NCBI GenBank assembly: GCA_947259925.1
Contig: CAMYOG010000030.1
Span: 1-64,000, forward strand
DNA from: Thermoanaerobaculia bacterium
Lineage (GTDB): Bacteria; Acidobacteriota; Thermoanaerobaculia; Multivoradales; JAHEKO01
Direction: 5' to 3'
DNA: 64,000 bases
The first letter of the stretch is position 1; the number at the start of each line of letters is the position of its first letter. The notes under the pieces are model-generated. The model saw only the letters and a list, made by a program, of their open reading frames with translations, was not told where the DNA came from and made no database searches. Shown here one piece after another: positions 28,229 to 37,389 of this stretch. The position numbers and the translations under genes were made by a program.

Positions 28229-30901
28229 ATGATCGGCACGACCCTCTCCCACTTCGAGATCACCGCCAAGCTCGGCGAGGGTGGCATGGGCGAGGTCTAC
28301 CTGGCGACGGACACGAAGCTCGGCCGTGAGGTCGCGATCAAGGTGCTGCCGGAGGAGCTCACCCGCGACGCCGAGCGCCTGGCGCGCTTCGAGCGGGAAG
28401 CCAAGGTCCTGGCATCGCTGAGTCACACCACGATCGCCGCCATCCACGAGATCGGCGAGCAGAACGGACGCCATTTCCTGGTGATGGAGATGGCCGACGG
28501 CGAGGATCTCAGCGCTCGGATCGCCCGGGGGCCGATTCCGCCGGACGAAGCCGTTCCGATCGCCCTCCAGATTGCGAAAGCGCTGGACGCCGCCCACGCG
28601 CAGGGGATCATTCATCGCGACCTCAAGCCCGCCAACGTCAAGGTGACCGCCGAAGGCAGGGTCAAGGTGCTCGACTTCGGTCTGGCCAAGGCGATGGAGA
28701 CGCCCGGCCCCGGTGGAGACCAGGTCTCGATCGCTAGCTCGCCGACCATCACCCAGAGAATGACTGGCGCCGGCGTCATCATGGGCACCGCCGCCTACAT
28801 GTCCCCCGAGCAGGCGAAGGGTCTCGAGGCCGACCGGCGCGCCGACATCTGGTCCTTCGGGGTTCTGCTGTGGGAGATGCTGGTGGGGAGCCCTCTCTTC
28901 CGGGGCGAATCGGTCACCGACACGTTGGCCGCGGTCCTGCGCGACGAGTTCAGCCCTGACTCGTCGTTGCCGGACGAGACTCCGCAGGCGCTTCGAGCGC
29001 TCCTGACTCGCTGTCTGAATCGAGATCCGCGGTCACGCCTGCAGGACATCGGCGAGGCCCGCATCACGCTGGCCGCTCTGGAGGCGGGCGGACAGAGCTC
29101 CTTGTTGTTCGCCGAGGCGCCCGAGGAGCGGAGCGCCGAAGCGCCGCCGGCGCCGCGCAGACGCCTGCCCTGGCTGATCGCGGCCCTGGCGATTGGAGCC
29201 GCGGCCGTCATGGCCTTCCTCTGGCTGCGCACGCCTACGGAGCCCGCCTTACCGCTCTTCAGCAGCCTGACGGCACCCCCGGAAGTGCGTCTCGGCGCCG
29301 ACGACGGGATCGCGTTCTCACCCGATGGCAGCCGGCTGGCCTACGTCGCCGTCGACGCCGACAACATCCCGCGTCTCTGGGTCCAGACCCTCACCGAGCC
29401 CGAGCCGATCGAGCTCGAAGGGACGGAGGGCGCGACCTACCCCTTCTGGTCGCCCGACGGAGCGCAGCTCGGCTTCTTCGCCGACCGGCAGCTCAAACGG
29501 ATTCCGGCCCAGGGCGGCGCGGTGCAGACGCTGGCGCCGACGCAGGACGCCCGCGGTGGGTCCTGGGGCCCCGATGGCCGGATCGTCTACTCTCCCGACT
29601 TCCGGGCCGGCTTGCGGACGATCCAGCAGTCGGGCGGTACGCCGACCGAGCTCACTCAGCGCGACGAAGCGCGCGGAGAGCTCAGTCACCGCTTTCCGCA
29701 CTTCCTCCCGGGCGGACGGTACGTCCTCTTCCTCGCCCAGACCGACGAGGGCCGCAGCCGGAAGGACGACAGCACGATCGAGGTGGTCGATCTGTCCACC
29801 GGCGAGCGCACGGCGGTGCTCGGAGCCAACTCCTCGATGGCCTACGCTCCCTCGGGACATCTGCTCTACTGGCACCAGGGCAGCCTGATGGCGCAGGCGT
29901 TCGATCTGTCCGAGCGACGAGTCGCGGGCGATCCCATTCTCATCGCTCCCGATGTCGCGTACAGCGGCAACGAGTTCGCGAGCTTCTCGGTCTCACAGAA
30001 CGGTCGGCTCGCTCTGCAGAGGGGCTACGGCAGCCGCCGGCAGACGCGTCTGAGCGTGGTCGACCGCCAGGGCCAGCCGCTGACCGAGCCGACCGAGCTC
30101 GGCACCTACCTGGAGGCCTCGGTCAGTCATGACGGCGGACGCGCCGCCTACAGCGATGGCAAGAGCATCTGGACGCTCGAGCTCGCCCGCGGTACGTCGT
30201 CTCGCTTGACGTTCGAGGACGGAGATCATTTCCTGCCGCTCTGGTGGCCGGACGACGAGTGGATCGTCTACACGACGGACCGCTCGGTGATCTTCGAGAC
30301 CTTCCGCCTGCCGGCCTCGGGGCGCGGCGCCGAAGAGCGGCTCGCGACCACGGAGGGTCAGGCGGGGGCGACCGACATCTCGCCGGACGGCGGCTCGCTG
30401 CTCTTTTACCGCGTGCATCCGGAGACCGACTTCGACGTCGAGGTCTTCTCGGTCGAGGGCCAGTCGTTCGAGCCGCTGGTCAGGACGCGCTTCTTCGAGT
30501 CGCTGGCGAGCTTCTCGCCCGACGGCCAGTGGGCCGCCTACACCTCCAGCGAAACCGGCCGCTTCGAGGTCTCGATCCTGCCGCTCACCGGCGCCGGCTC
30601 CAAGTACGCGGTCAGCAGTGCCGGAGGGGTTCACCCGGTCTGGAGCCCGCGTGGCGACGAGCTGTTCTTCCTGAACCTGCGCTCGGAGCTGATGGCGGTC
30701 GATGTGACCACCACCGCCGGCGGCCTCGAGATCGGCAGCCCGCAGCGGCTCTTTTCGATCCGGCAGGTGGTCGACACCGAGAGGCCGTTCGCGCCGATGC
30801 CGGACGGCGAGAGCTTCCTGGTCAATCAGCGCGAGCAGGGCACCGACGGCGGCAAGCTGACCCTGATCCAGAACTGGCAGACGCTAGCGGGCACCGACTA
30901 G
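28229..30901 (+). CDS. Membrane Ser/Thr kinase with TolB/WD40-like propeller
   Basis: An 890-residue receptor kinase. The N-terminal Hanks kinase has GEGGMGEV, VAIKVL (ATP Lys), HRDLKPAN, DFGLAK and MSPEQAKG. One TM segment (RRLPWLIAALAIGAAAVMAF) follows near residue 320. The rest is a TolB/WD40-like beta-propeller with blades marked FSPDGSRLAYV, WSPDGAQLGFF, FLPGGRYVLFL, FSPDGQWAAYT and WSPRGDELFF. ATG 28229 (MIGTTLSHFEI) starts exactly at the usual kinase N-terminus; the longer reading through the tRNA-derived repeat is rejected. Stimulus and substrates are unknown. A second protein of the same layout is encoded at 34003-36696. Confidence 0.92.
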   Translation: MIGTTLSHFEITAKLGEGGMGEVYLATDTKLGREVAIKVLPEELTRDAERLARFEREAKVLASLSHTTIAAIHEIGEQNGRHFLVMEMADGEDLSARIARGPIPPDEAVPIALQIAKALDAAHAQGIIHRDLKPANVKVTAEGRVKVLDFGLAKAMETPGPGGDQVSIASSPTITQRMTGAGVIMGTAAYMSPEQAKGLEADRRADIWSFGVLLWEMLVGSPLFRGESVTDTLAAVLRDEFSPDSSLPDETPQALRALLTRCLNRDPRSRLQDIGEARITLAALEAGGQSSLLFAEAPEERSAEAPPAPRRRLPWLIAALAIGAAAVMAFLWLRTPTEPALPLFSSLTAPPEVRLGADDGIAFSPDGSRLAYVAVDADNIPRLWVQTLTEPEPIELEGTEGATYPFWSPDGAQLGFFADRQLKRIPAQGGAVQTLAPTQDARGGSWGPDGRIVYSPDFRAGLRTIQQSGGTPTELTQRDEARGELSHRFPHFLPGGRYVLFLAQTDEGRSRKDDSTIEVVDLSTGERTAVLGANSSMAYAPSGHLLYWHQGSLMAQAFDLSERRVAGDPILIAPDVAYSGNEFASFSVSQNGRLALQRGYGSRRQTRLSVVDRQGQPLTEPTELGTYLEASVSHDGGRAAYSDGKSIWTLELARGTSSRLTFEDGDHFLPLWWPDDEWIVYTTDRSVIFETFRLPASGRGAEERLATTEGQAGATDISPDGGSLLFYRVHPETDFDVEVFSVEGQSFEPLVRTRFFESLASFSPDGQWAAYTSSETGRFEVSILPLTGAGSKYAVSSAGGVHPVWSPRGDELFFLNLRSELMAVDVTTTAGGLEIGSPQRLFSIRQVVDTERPFAPMPDGESFLVNQREQGTDGGKLTLIQNWQTLAGTD

Positions 30902-30915
30902 CGAGGCCGTATCCG

Positions 30916-31520
30916 CTAGTCGTGGCTGAGCCGGTACCAGCGGGGCTCGGCCTTCTGAATCGCGCCCGGTGCGCCGGTCACCTCCATCGGCAGATCGTCG
31001 AGGATCGACCAGTCCGGATACGCGGCGACGACGTCGTCGCGGCTGATGCCGCGCGGCAGCGGGCCACGCCGCCCGGGCGCGAAGGCGAACATGAGTAGCT
31101 TCGCCCCCGGGTCGGTGATCTCGGAGACCCCTCGGCCGACCGCCGCTCGGCGTCGAGGCCGTGCACCGCGCCGAAGTCGAGCACCAGATCGAACCCGGTG
31201 CCGAGATCCAGCGAGCCGAGCCTCGTGATGTCGCCGACCAGGAGTCGGACGTCGGCGTCCGCTTGCTGCGCCCGACGGCGGGCCGCCCCGAGCGCCTTCG
31301 GCACCAGCTCGACGCCGGTGACGCACCAGCCTCGCTCGGCCAGCTTCACCGTCCAGATGCCGCTGCCGCACCCCAGGTCGAGGGCCGAACCGAACGGCGG
31401 CTCTCGGCCCGGTTGCTCACGATCGAGCAAGCGCTCGACCTGACGCCCCACCGGCCGGTCGACCATGTCCTCCCACGGCTTGACGCCGAGGAGGTAGAGG
31501 AGCCGGTAGGTGAAGTTCAT
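30916..31520 (-). pseudogene. Class I SAM methyltransferase with one frameshift
   Basis: The 5' part reads MNFTYRLLYLLGVKPWEDMV, with SAM motif SALDLGCGSGIWTVKLA and FDLVLDFGAVHGLDAERR. The frame then breaks near the run of four C at 31128-31131. Restoring one base joins it to the other frame, GVSEITDPGAKLLMFAFAPG followed by KAEPRWYRLSHD at the end. Both halves are needed for a complete ~200-residue enzyme. The break is in a homopolymer, so it may be a sequencing or assembly error rather than a true mutation. Ancestral function: small-molecule methyltransferase, substrate unknown. Confidence 0.8.
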
Positions 31521-31571
31521 GGGTGCGGGGTAGATTAGGGTACCTTCTCGAATCGACTACGGGAGCGCGAC

Positions 31572-33089
31572 GTGAGCGGATCAGGACAGCTACACCTGGC
31601 AGCCGGATCGGTGGACGAGGCGATCGCCATGGCGGAGGAGCTGCGAGCGAGCGGCAAGTACGACATCTTCCGCGGGCAGACCCAGGACTGGCCGATGCGC
31701 TCGAGCTTCAATCGGCTCGATGCGCGGGGGCGCGCGGCCGCTCAGGAGCGCCTGATGGAGTTCGCCGGCTTCGTCCACGAGACGGCCGAGCTCGAAGCGA
31801 TGCGCGGTGACCGTTCTGCGGTCTTCGCCGTGGCGCAGCACTACGGCATTCCGACCGTGCTGGTCGATTTCACCACCGAGCCGGCGGTCGCCGGCTGGTT
31901 CGCGACCGACGGTGACCCTCCGGAGGAGGATCGGCAGAGCGTCATCTACATGGCCCGGGTCGCCGATCTCCAGACGATCTACGGCGAGGCTCTGCCCGAT
32001 CTCTATCCGGTGGCGATCGACGTCGCCAACCTCTGGCGTCTGCAGGCGCAGGCCGGGCTGTTCATCCACCTGCCGTTCGAAGACGTGCCGGAACTCGACA
32101 AGTGGCTCGCGGACGGCTTCGGATCGATCCGGTTTCCGTACAGCGCGACCACCTCGAGCATCCCGCGCGCGGCGATCTACCCGGATCGGAGGTCGCGGCT
32201 CGAGGTGCTCTTCGACGGCTTCCTCTCCGAGGAGCGGAAACGCCAGGCGAACAAGGCCTACGAGAGGATGGGGCTCGGCCTGGTCGAGATCCCGGCCGAC
32301 GAGCGGCTCGGCAAAGCGCCGTCCTTCCGGACCGGTGGTCCGCCGCCCGTCCACCCGTCCTGGAGTGACGAGAAGCTCGCCGGCTGGGCGCACCCGGAGG
32401 AAGAGTTCCGGCGCGTCGATCAGCCGGCCCGACTAGGGCTCGAGTTCGAGCCGACGGCGCTCGAGACCGCCGAGCCGGCGGAGCTGGCCGCGGAACAGGC
32501 ACGAGTGGTCGAAGCGTACCTGTCCGAGCACCCCGACGCCCGGCTCGGTCCGTTGGACGTGGAGGTCGCGCTGGCAGGGTCGGGCGAGCTGCTGACCGGG
32601 CGCCGACACCCCGACTCGCGGGAGCGCGAGCCGCCGACCGTCGGCGACGATCTCGCCTACTGCTGGGACGGCATGCGCCGGCTTCCGTACTCGGATCGGG
32701 ACCTGGCGCAAGGGCTGGCGTTCCTTGCCACGATCTGGGCCTGCGTGCACGGCGGCGGCCGGACGATCTACGCTCTGCATCAGTCGGGGACCCTCCTGGA
32801 GCTCGGCCTGGCGCGCGGCGGGCAGCACGGCCACGCCTTCGTCGAGACGCCGGAGCTCAAGGCCGCGCTCCGGAGCGACCTGCCGGAGCTCCTTCTGCCC
32901 GAGCGCCTCGGTGCGATCGACAAGCCGACGCTACTCCTGCACGAGGTGAACCAGCCGCAGCGCCTGTTCGACCTCGATCGGCTGGTGTCGCTGTTCGCGC
33001 GGCGGATCGTCCCGGGTCAGTTCGTCATGCGCCGGACGAAGGTGATCCTGTTCTCACCCGCGCGCCTCGAGCGTCTCGGCTGGCGCTAG
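31572..33089 (+). CDS. FRG-domain protein
   Basis: A 505-residue protein with an N-terminal FRG domain (named for its F-R-G motif): KYDIFRGQTQDWPMRSSFNR at about 29-48, followed by FAVAQHYGIPTVLVDFTTEP and AVAGWFA, the conserved core. Middle and C-terminal parts are not recognised; the middle is acidic, and the C-terminus contains a conserved-looking HGGGRTIYALHQSG. FRG domains turn up in phage-defence and toxin-like proteins, but biochemical roles are not established. The start is GTG. Its last four bases overlap the convergent amidotransferase gene. Confidence 0.82.
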   Translation: MSGSGQLHLAAGSVDEAIAMAEELRASGKYDIFRGQTQDWPMRSSFNRLDARGRAAAQERLMEFAGFVHETAELEAMRGDRSAVFAVAQHYGIPTVLVDFTTEPAVAGWFATDGDPPEEDRQSVIYMARVADLQTIYGEALPDLYPVAIDVANLWRLQAQAGLFIHLPFEDVPELDKWLADGFGSIRFPYSATTSSIPRAAIYPDRRSRLEVLFDGFLSEERKRQANKAYERMGLGLVEIPADERLGKAPSFRTGGPPPVHPSWSDEKLAGWAHPEEEFRRVDQPARLGLEFEPTALETAEPAELAAEQARVVEAYLSEHPDARLGPLDVEVALAGSGELLTGRRHPDSREREPPTVGDDLAYCWDGMRRLPYSDRDLAQGLAFLATIWACVHGGGRTIYALHQSGTLLELGLARGGQHGHAFVETPELKAALRSDLPELLLPERLGAIDKPTLLLHEVNQPQRLFDLDRLVSLFARRIVPGQFVMRRTKVILFSPARLERLGWR

Positions 33090-33907
33090 CCCGCTGGGAG
33101 GCTGCGGGTCTCCACCCGCAGATCCGGGTGGACGATCAGGAGCGAGCTCTCTTCGACGCGGTTCCAGCTGTCCTCGGGATAGAGCGGCTCCGAGGCGACG
33201 AAGACCGATCTGGCTTCCGCCTCCGGCTCGGCCTCGCGCCAGTGGAGCGAGGGTGTCGCTTTGCTGTCGAGGGCGAACCGGGTGGCGACCAGGTAGCTGC
33301 CGTCGGTGAGACAGAAGTTCAACTCGAGCGGCCGCGTCTCGTGCTGGTCACGATGCCACTTCGCGAGCTGCTGGACGGTCGCGCTCATCGCTCCAGCCGC
33401 CTCCTCGGCGCTGGGGGCGACCGCCAACGGATCGTCGAAGTGGCTGAGAAAGAGCGTGAACGCCAGCTCGCTGTCGGTGTTGCCCCGGATAGCGGCCAGG
33501 AGCGTGTCGCTGGCCAGCCGGCCGACCTGGCGCGCCAGGCGCGCGCGCCCCGGGATGTCGCCATTGTGCATCCAGAGCAGCTTGCCGCGCGCGAACGGAT
33601 GACAGTTCTCACGGGTGACCGGGTCGTACGACTTGGCCGAGCGGATATGGGCGACGATGCAGCCCGACCGGATCTTGCCGGCGATCGAGCCCAGATTCCG
33701 GTTGTTCCAGACCGGGCTGGTGTCCTTGAAGACCGCGGGCTCGGGACTGATCTCGGGGGCGTACCAGGCGACGCCGAAGCCGTCGGCGTTGATCCGGGTG
33801 AGGCTCTGCATCGCCTCCATCGACTGGTGGATCAGGCTGTTCGAAGGCTTGTAGATCAACTCGCTGAGGATCAGCGGTTGACCGAGATAGGCGGCGTAGC
33901 GACACAT
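33086..33907 (-). CDS. Class II glutamine amidotransferase (YafJ/EgtC-like)
   Basis: A 273-residue Ntn-hydrolase beginning MCRYAAYLGQP; Cys2 becomes the N-terminal nucleophile after Met removal. The family stretches INADGFGVAWYAP, VAHIRSAK and WMHNGDIPG are present, as is FVASEPLYPEDSWNRVEES near the end. Members hydrolyse Gln-type amides; EgtC acts in ergothioneine synthesis, but no other egt genes are nearby, so the substrate is unknown. The start ATG follows GAGGTGGGA on the minus strand. Confidence 0.9.
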   Translation of the reverse strand: MCRYAAYLGQPLILSELIYKPSNSLIHQSMEAMQSLTRINADGFGVAWYAPEISPEPAVFKDTSPVWNNRNLGSIAGKIRSGCIVAHIRSAKSYDPVTRENCHPFARGKLLWMHNGDIPGRARLARQVGRLASDTLLAAIRGNTDSELAFTLFLSHFDDPLAVAPSAEEAAGAMSATVQQLAKWHRDQHETRPLELNFCLTDGSYLVATRFALDSKATPSLHWREAEPEAEARSVFVASEPLYPEDSWNRVEESSLLIVHPDLRVETRSLPAG

Positions 33908-34002
33908 CGACTCCCACCTCCTCGTTCACTCTGCTCACCGTTTGGTGTGCCGGCAACGGTCCGGCGGGTAGGGGCGTCCGGTGCGACGAGGCGGGCCGGC
34001 GA

Positions 34003-36696
34003 CTAGCGACGGCGCGCCAGCCAGAGGTCGCCTTCCGACTGCGCGTCGAGGAGGTAGAGCGCTCGACCACCCTCGGTCAAAACCGCGTGGCCTTCGCCTC
34101 GTTCCAGCGCGTCATCGAGCACGGTGATCTCGCCCGAGCGGACGTCGAGCAGCAGCAGGTGCTGGGACCAGCGCACGACCGCTCGGCGGTTGTCGGGCAG
34201 CCAGGTCATGGTGGGCCAGATGTGACCGACCGAGGGTGCTGGCAAGTCGAGCTCGTAGAAGCTGGTGGTGCTCTCGACCAGATCGTGCACGAGGAGGCCG
34301 GCGACGAGGGCACCGCGGTCGTCGACGCGCGCACCTCCCAGAAACCGGCCGTCCGGCGACCACGAGTTGACCGCCGCGAAGGCCGCCGTGCCCTTGTCGA
34401 CCGGTAGGATCTCGAGCTCGTCAGGCTTCACTGGCTGGTCCCGGACCGGGAACCGGAAGACGGCGCTCCGGCTCGACGCGATGATCTGCGTACCGTCCGG
34501 CGACCACAGCGGGAAGAAGATGGTGCGGCCCGAGGTGGCCAAGTCGGTTCGCTGCTGGAGATCGCTGCCGTCGCGCGCGACGGTCCAGATCTCGTAGCTG
34601 CCGCCGCGGTTGGAGTAGACAGCCAGGTGCGACCCGTCCGGTGACCAGCGTGGTCCGCGGTCCTTGGCCTGGTCGTCGGTCAGCTTGCCCAGGCCGGTGC
34701 CGTCGGAGCGCATCAGGTAGACGTCCTCCTGGATCCCGGCTGGGCGGAAGACGATCGACCCGTCCGGAGCGATATCGAAGTCGACCGCAGGGAGTGCGGT
34801 GTCGAGGAGTAGATCCTCCGGGCCGGCGATGCGACCGCGCTCGGGGTCGAACGGCCAGCGCCGGAACCGAGCGCGCATCTCGGCGGTCCGGTAGACCATC
34901 GTAGAGCCATCGGCGGAGATCGAGAGCTGGCCGGTCCAGCGCGCCGGGACCACAACCGGCTGGGGCTCGACGCTCGTTTGTCCGGTCGCTTCGTCGATCG
35001 GCACGAACCACGGCGTCATGGCTCCCTCCCGATCGCTGGAGAAGAAGAGACCCGAGCCGTCGGGCGCCCAGACCGGCCCCCAGTCGACCGACGGCGCCTC
35101 GGTGACCCGCCGCGCATCGGTGCCGTCGGCACGAACCGTCCAGACGTCACGGAGACCGCGGATGACGCTCCAGAAGGCGATTCGATCGCCGTTGGGAGAC
35201 CACGCCGGCTGCACCGAGTCTTCGGCGAACAGACGCTCGGGCTCGCCGCCGGCGACGTCGACCGTCCAGAGCTCGCTGTCGAGCTCGCGCGCATGCGGGT
35301 CCGACTCGCCCTCGGTCGCGAAGACGATGCGCTTACCGTCGGGCGACCACGCGGGGTTGTCGCCGAAGTCGGTCAATCGACGTACCGATTCGCCGGTTGC
35401 GCCCATGATGAAGATGCCGCCGCCGCCGCGCTCGGACCGGAACGCGATCTGGCTGCCATCGGGGGAGAAGGCCGCGTGGTCGTCATCAGCGGGGGAGTCC
35501 GCCGTCAGATTGATCGGTCGTTGGCCGCCGATGCGCAGCAGAAAGAGGTCACGATCTCCACCGTCCAGAGCGGTATAGGCAACGAAGACGCCGTCGGGCG
35601 AGAGGCTGGGCGAGTTTTCGAGGCCGGAGTCGAAGGTGAGCTGTTCGAAGTCGCCGAAGGCCACGGGGCCAGCGGCCGCGTCGGGACGGGGCGTGCTCTG
35701 ACGGCCGGCGACATACGCCAGGGCCGCTACCAGCACGGCACCGAGCAATCCGGCGACCAGCCGCTTCGAGGACGTTCTGGCGGTGGGCTCTTCGCCCGCG
35801 GACGGGCTGACGCCGGGGCCAGCCTCGATCACGTCCTCGAGCAGCACTCGCGCGTCCCCGATCGATTGCAGCCGCCGGTGGGGATCCTTGCGCAGGCAAC
35901 GCTCCAGGAGCCGGCGCACTCCGGTCGGGGTCTCGGCGGGCAGGCCGTCGAGATCCGGGTCCTCGCGCAAGACGGAGGCCAGCAGATCGGAGACCGACTC
36001 GCCGCGGAACGGCGCCGTGCCCGTCAGAAGCTCGTACAGGGTGGAGCCGAACGAGAAGATGTCGGAGCGCTGATCGGCGACCCGGCCGTGCGCCTGTTCG
36101 GGACTCATGTAGGCCGCCGTACCGAGGATGACGCCGGCCCGGGTGGCATCGGCGCCCTGGGTCATGGTGGGGGAGAGCGACAGGTCGGCGCCACTGTCGC
36201 CGGCCTCGACGACCTTGCCGAGGCCGAAGTCGAGCAGCTTGATCGCGATCGGTCCGCCTTCGTCGCCGAGCAGCTTGACGTTGGCCGGCTTGAGGTCGCG
36301 ATGCACGATTCCGCGCGCGTGGGCGGCCTCGAGGGCGGCGGCGATCTGACGGGCGATCTCGAGCGCATCGGACACCGAGAGTGGCCCGCGCACCAGGCGC
36401 TCGGCGAGATCCTCACCTGGCACCAGCTCCATCGCCAGGAAGTGGTCACCCTCCGCCGAGTGGAGCCCGTGCACGGTCGCCACGTGCGGATGGTTGAGAG
36501 AGGCGAGCAGCTGCGCCTCGCGCTCGAACCGAGCCAGGCGCTCAGCGTCGGCAGCGAAGTCCGGTGGCAGGCCCTTCAGAGCGACATCCCGCCCGAGACG
36601 GGTGTCCGTCGCTTTCCACACCATCCCCATGCCGCCCTCACCGATCTTCTCGACCAGGCGGTAGTGAGCGAGTCGGATGCCGGGCTGCCAGGTCAC
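34003..36696 (-). CDS. Membrane Ser/Thr kinase with TolB/WD40-like propeller
   Basis: An 897-residue receptor kinase, sharing domain order with the one at 28229-30901. Kinase motifs: GEGGMGMV, VALKGLP, HRDLKPANVKLL, DFGLGK and MSPEQAHG. A TM segment (LVAGLLGAVLVAALAYVAG) follows near residue 320; the remainder is a beta-propeller with blades such as LSPDGVFVAYT, FSPDGSQIAFRSERG, WSPDGKRIVFA, WSPNGDRIAFW and WSPDGSHLAVYSN. Start GTG 36696 (VTWQPGIRLAHYRLVEKIG) matches other kinases of this kind; the ORF upstream is unlike a signal or domain. Ligand and substrates unknown. Confidence 0.92.
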   Translation of the reverse strand: MTWQPGIRLAHYRLVEKIGEGGMGMVWKATDTRLGRDVALKGLPPDFAADAERLARFEREAQLLASLNHPHVATVHGLHSAEGDHFLAMELVPGEDLAERLVRGPLSVSDALEIARQIAAALEAAHARGIVHRDLKPANVKLLGDEGGPIAIKLLDFGLGKVVEAGDSGADLSLSPTMTQGADATRAGVILGTAAYMSPEQAHGRVADQRSDIFSFGSTLYELLTGTAPFRGESVSDLLASVLREDPDLDGLPAETPTGVRRLLERCLRKDPHRRLQSIGDARVLLEDVIEAGPGVSPSAGEEPTARTSSKRLVAGLLGAVLVAALAYVAGRQSTPRPDAAAGPVAFGDFEQLTFDSGLENSPSLSPDGVFVAYTALDGGDRDLFLLRIGGQRPINLTADSPADDDHAAFSPDGSQIAFRSERGGGGIFIMGATGESVRRLTDFGDNPAWSPDGKRIVFATEGESDPHARELDSELWTVDVAGGEPERLFAEDSVQPAWSPNGDRIAFWSVIRGLRDVWTVRADGTDARRVTEAPSVDWGPVWAPDGSGLFFSSDREGAMTPWFVPIDEATGQTSVEPQPVVVPARWTGQLSISADGSTMVYRTAEMRARFRRWPFDPERGRIAGPEDLLLDTALPAVDFDIAPDGSIVFRPAGIQEDVYLMRSDGTGLGKLTDDQAKDRGPRWSPDGSHLAVYSNRGGSYEIWTVARDGSDLQQRTDLATSGRTIFFPLWSPDGTQIIASSRSAVFRFPVRDQPVKPDELEILPVDKGTAAFAAVNSWSPDGRFLGGARVDDRGALVAGLLVHDLVESTTSFYELDLPAPSVGHIWPTMTWLPDNRRAVVRWSQHLLLLDVRSGEITVLDDALERGEGHAVLTEGGRALYLLDAQSEGDLWLARRR

Positions 36697-36806
36697 GCGA
36701 GGGCCAACGCTACACCATCCACCTCCCGTGGCCTGCAGCCAGGCGCGCCGTTCGCTCGGTGGCTGTATGCTCGCCGTGTGACCCGGGGAAGGAGCCCGAC
36801 GAGACG

Positions 36807-37328
36807 ATGAGACGACGACGCCCCTCGATCTTCCTGCTCGGCACCCTGCTCGTGCTGATCCCAACGGTCGCGCCGGCCCAGGGCCCGGCGCCCTGTTCCA
36901 CCGAGGAGTACCGTCAGTTCGACTTCTGGGTCGGCGACTGGAACGTGACCTCGGTCGACGGCGAGCCCGCCGGTACCAACCTGGTCGAGACGACCCTCAA
37001 CGGCTGCGTGGTGACCGAGAGCTGGGTGGGGAAGAGCGGCTCGATCGGCAAGAGCTTCAATATGTACTTCAGCCGCGACGGCAAGTGGCACCAGACCTGG
37101 GTCGACGGCTCCGGTGGGCGGCTCGATCTCGAGGGCGGCCTCGAGGACGGCACGATGGTGCTTTCGGGGACCATGCCAGGACAGGACGGCAAGCCGGTCC
37201 TGCACGAGATCTCCTGGACGCCGCTGGCGGACGGCACGGTCCGCCAGTACTGGCGAGCGTCGCGCGACCAGGGCAAGAGCTGGCGCGACCTGTTCGTCGG
37301 GATCTACAGCCGGAAACCGGCCGGCTGA
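36807..37328 (+). CDS. Exported DUF1579-like protein
   Basis: A 173-residue product with a signal peptide (RPSIFLLGTLLVLIPTVAPA, cut before QGPAPC). The mature part is a lipocalin-like beta domain with EYRQFDFWVGDWNVTSVDGE, NGCVVTESWVG and YFSRDGKWHQTWVDGSGG, characteristic of the DUF1579-type family found in many Acidobacteria. ATG 36807 follows GGAAGGAG. Function unknown; small-molecule binding is plausible from fold. Confidence 0.82.
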   Translation: MRRRRPSIFLLGTLLVLIPTVAPAQGPAPCSTEEYRQFDFWVGDWNVTSVDGEPAGTNLVETTLNGCVVTESWVGKSGSIGKSFNMYFSRDGKWHQTWVDGSGGRLDLEGGLEDGTMVLSGTMPGQDGKPVLHEISWTPLADGTVRQYWRASRDQGKSWRDLFVGIYSRKPAG

Positions 37329-37389
37329 TGTCGCTGTGACAGACTAGGGGGCAACCGGCGACCCTAGCCTCGTCGCGGAGGAGGTCCAC

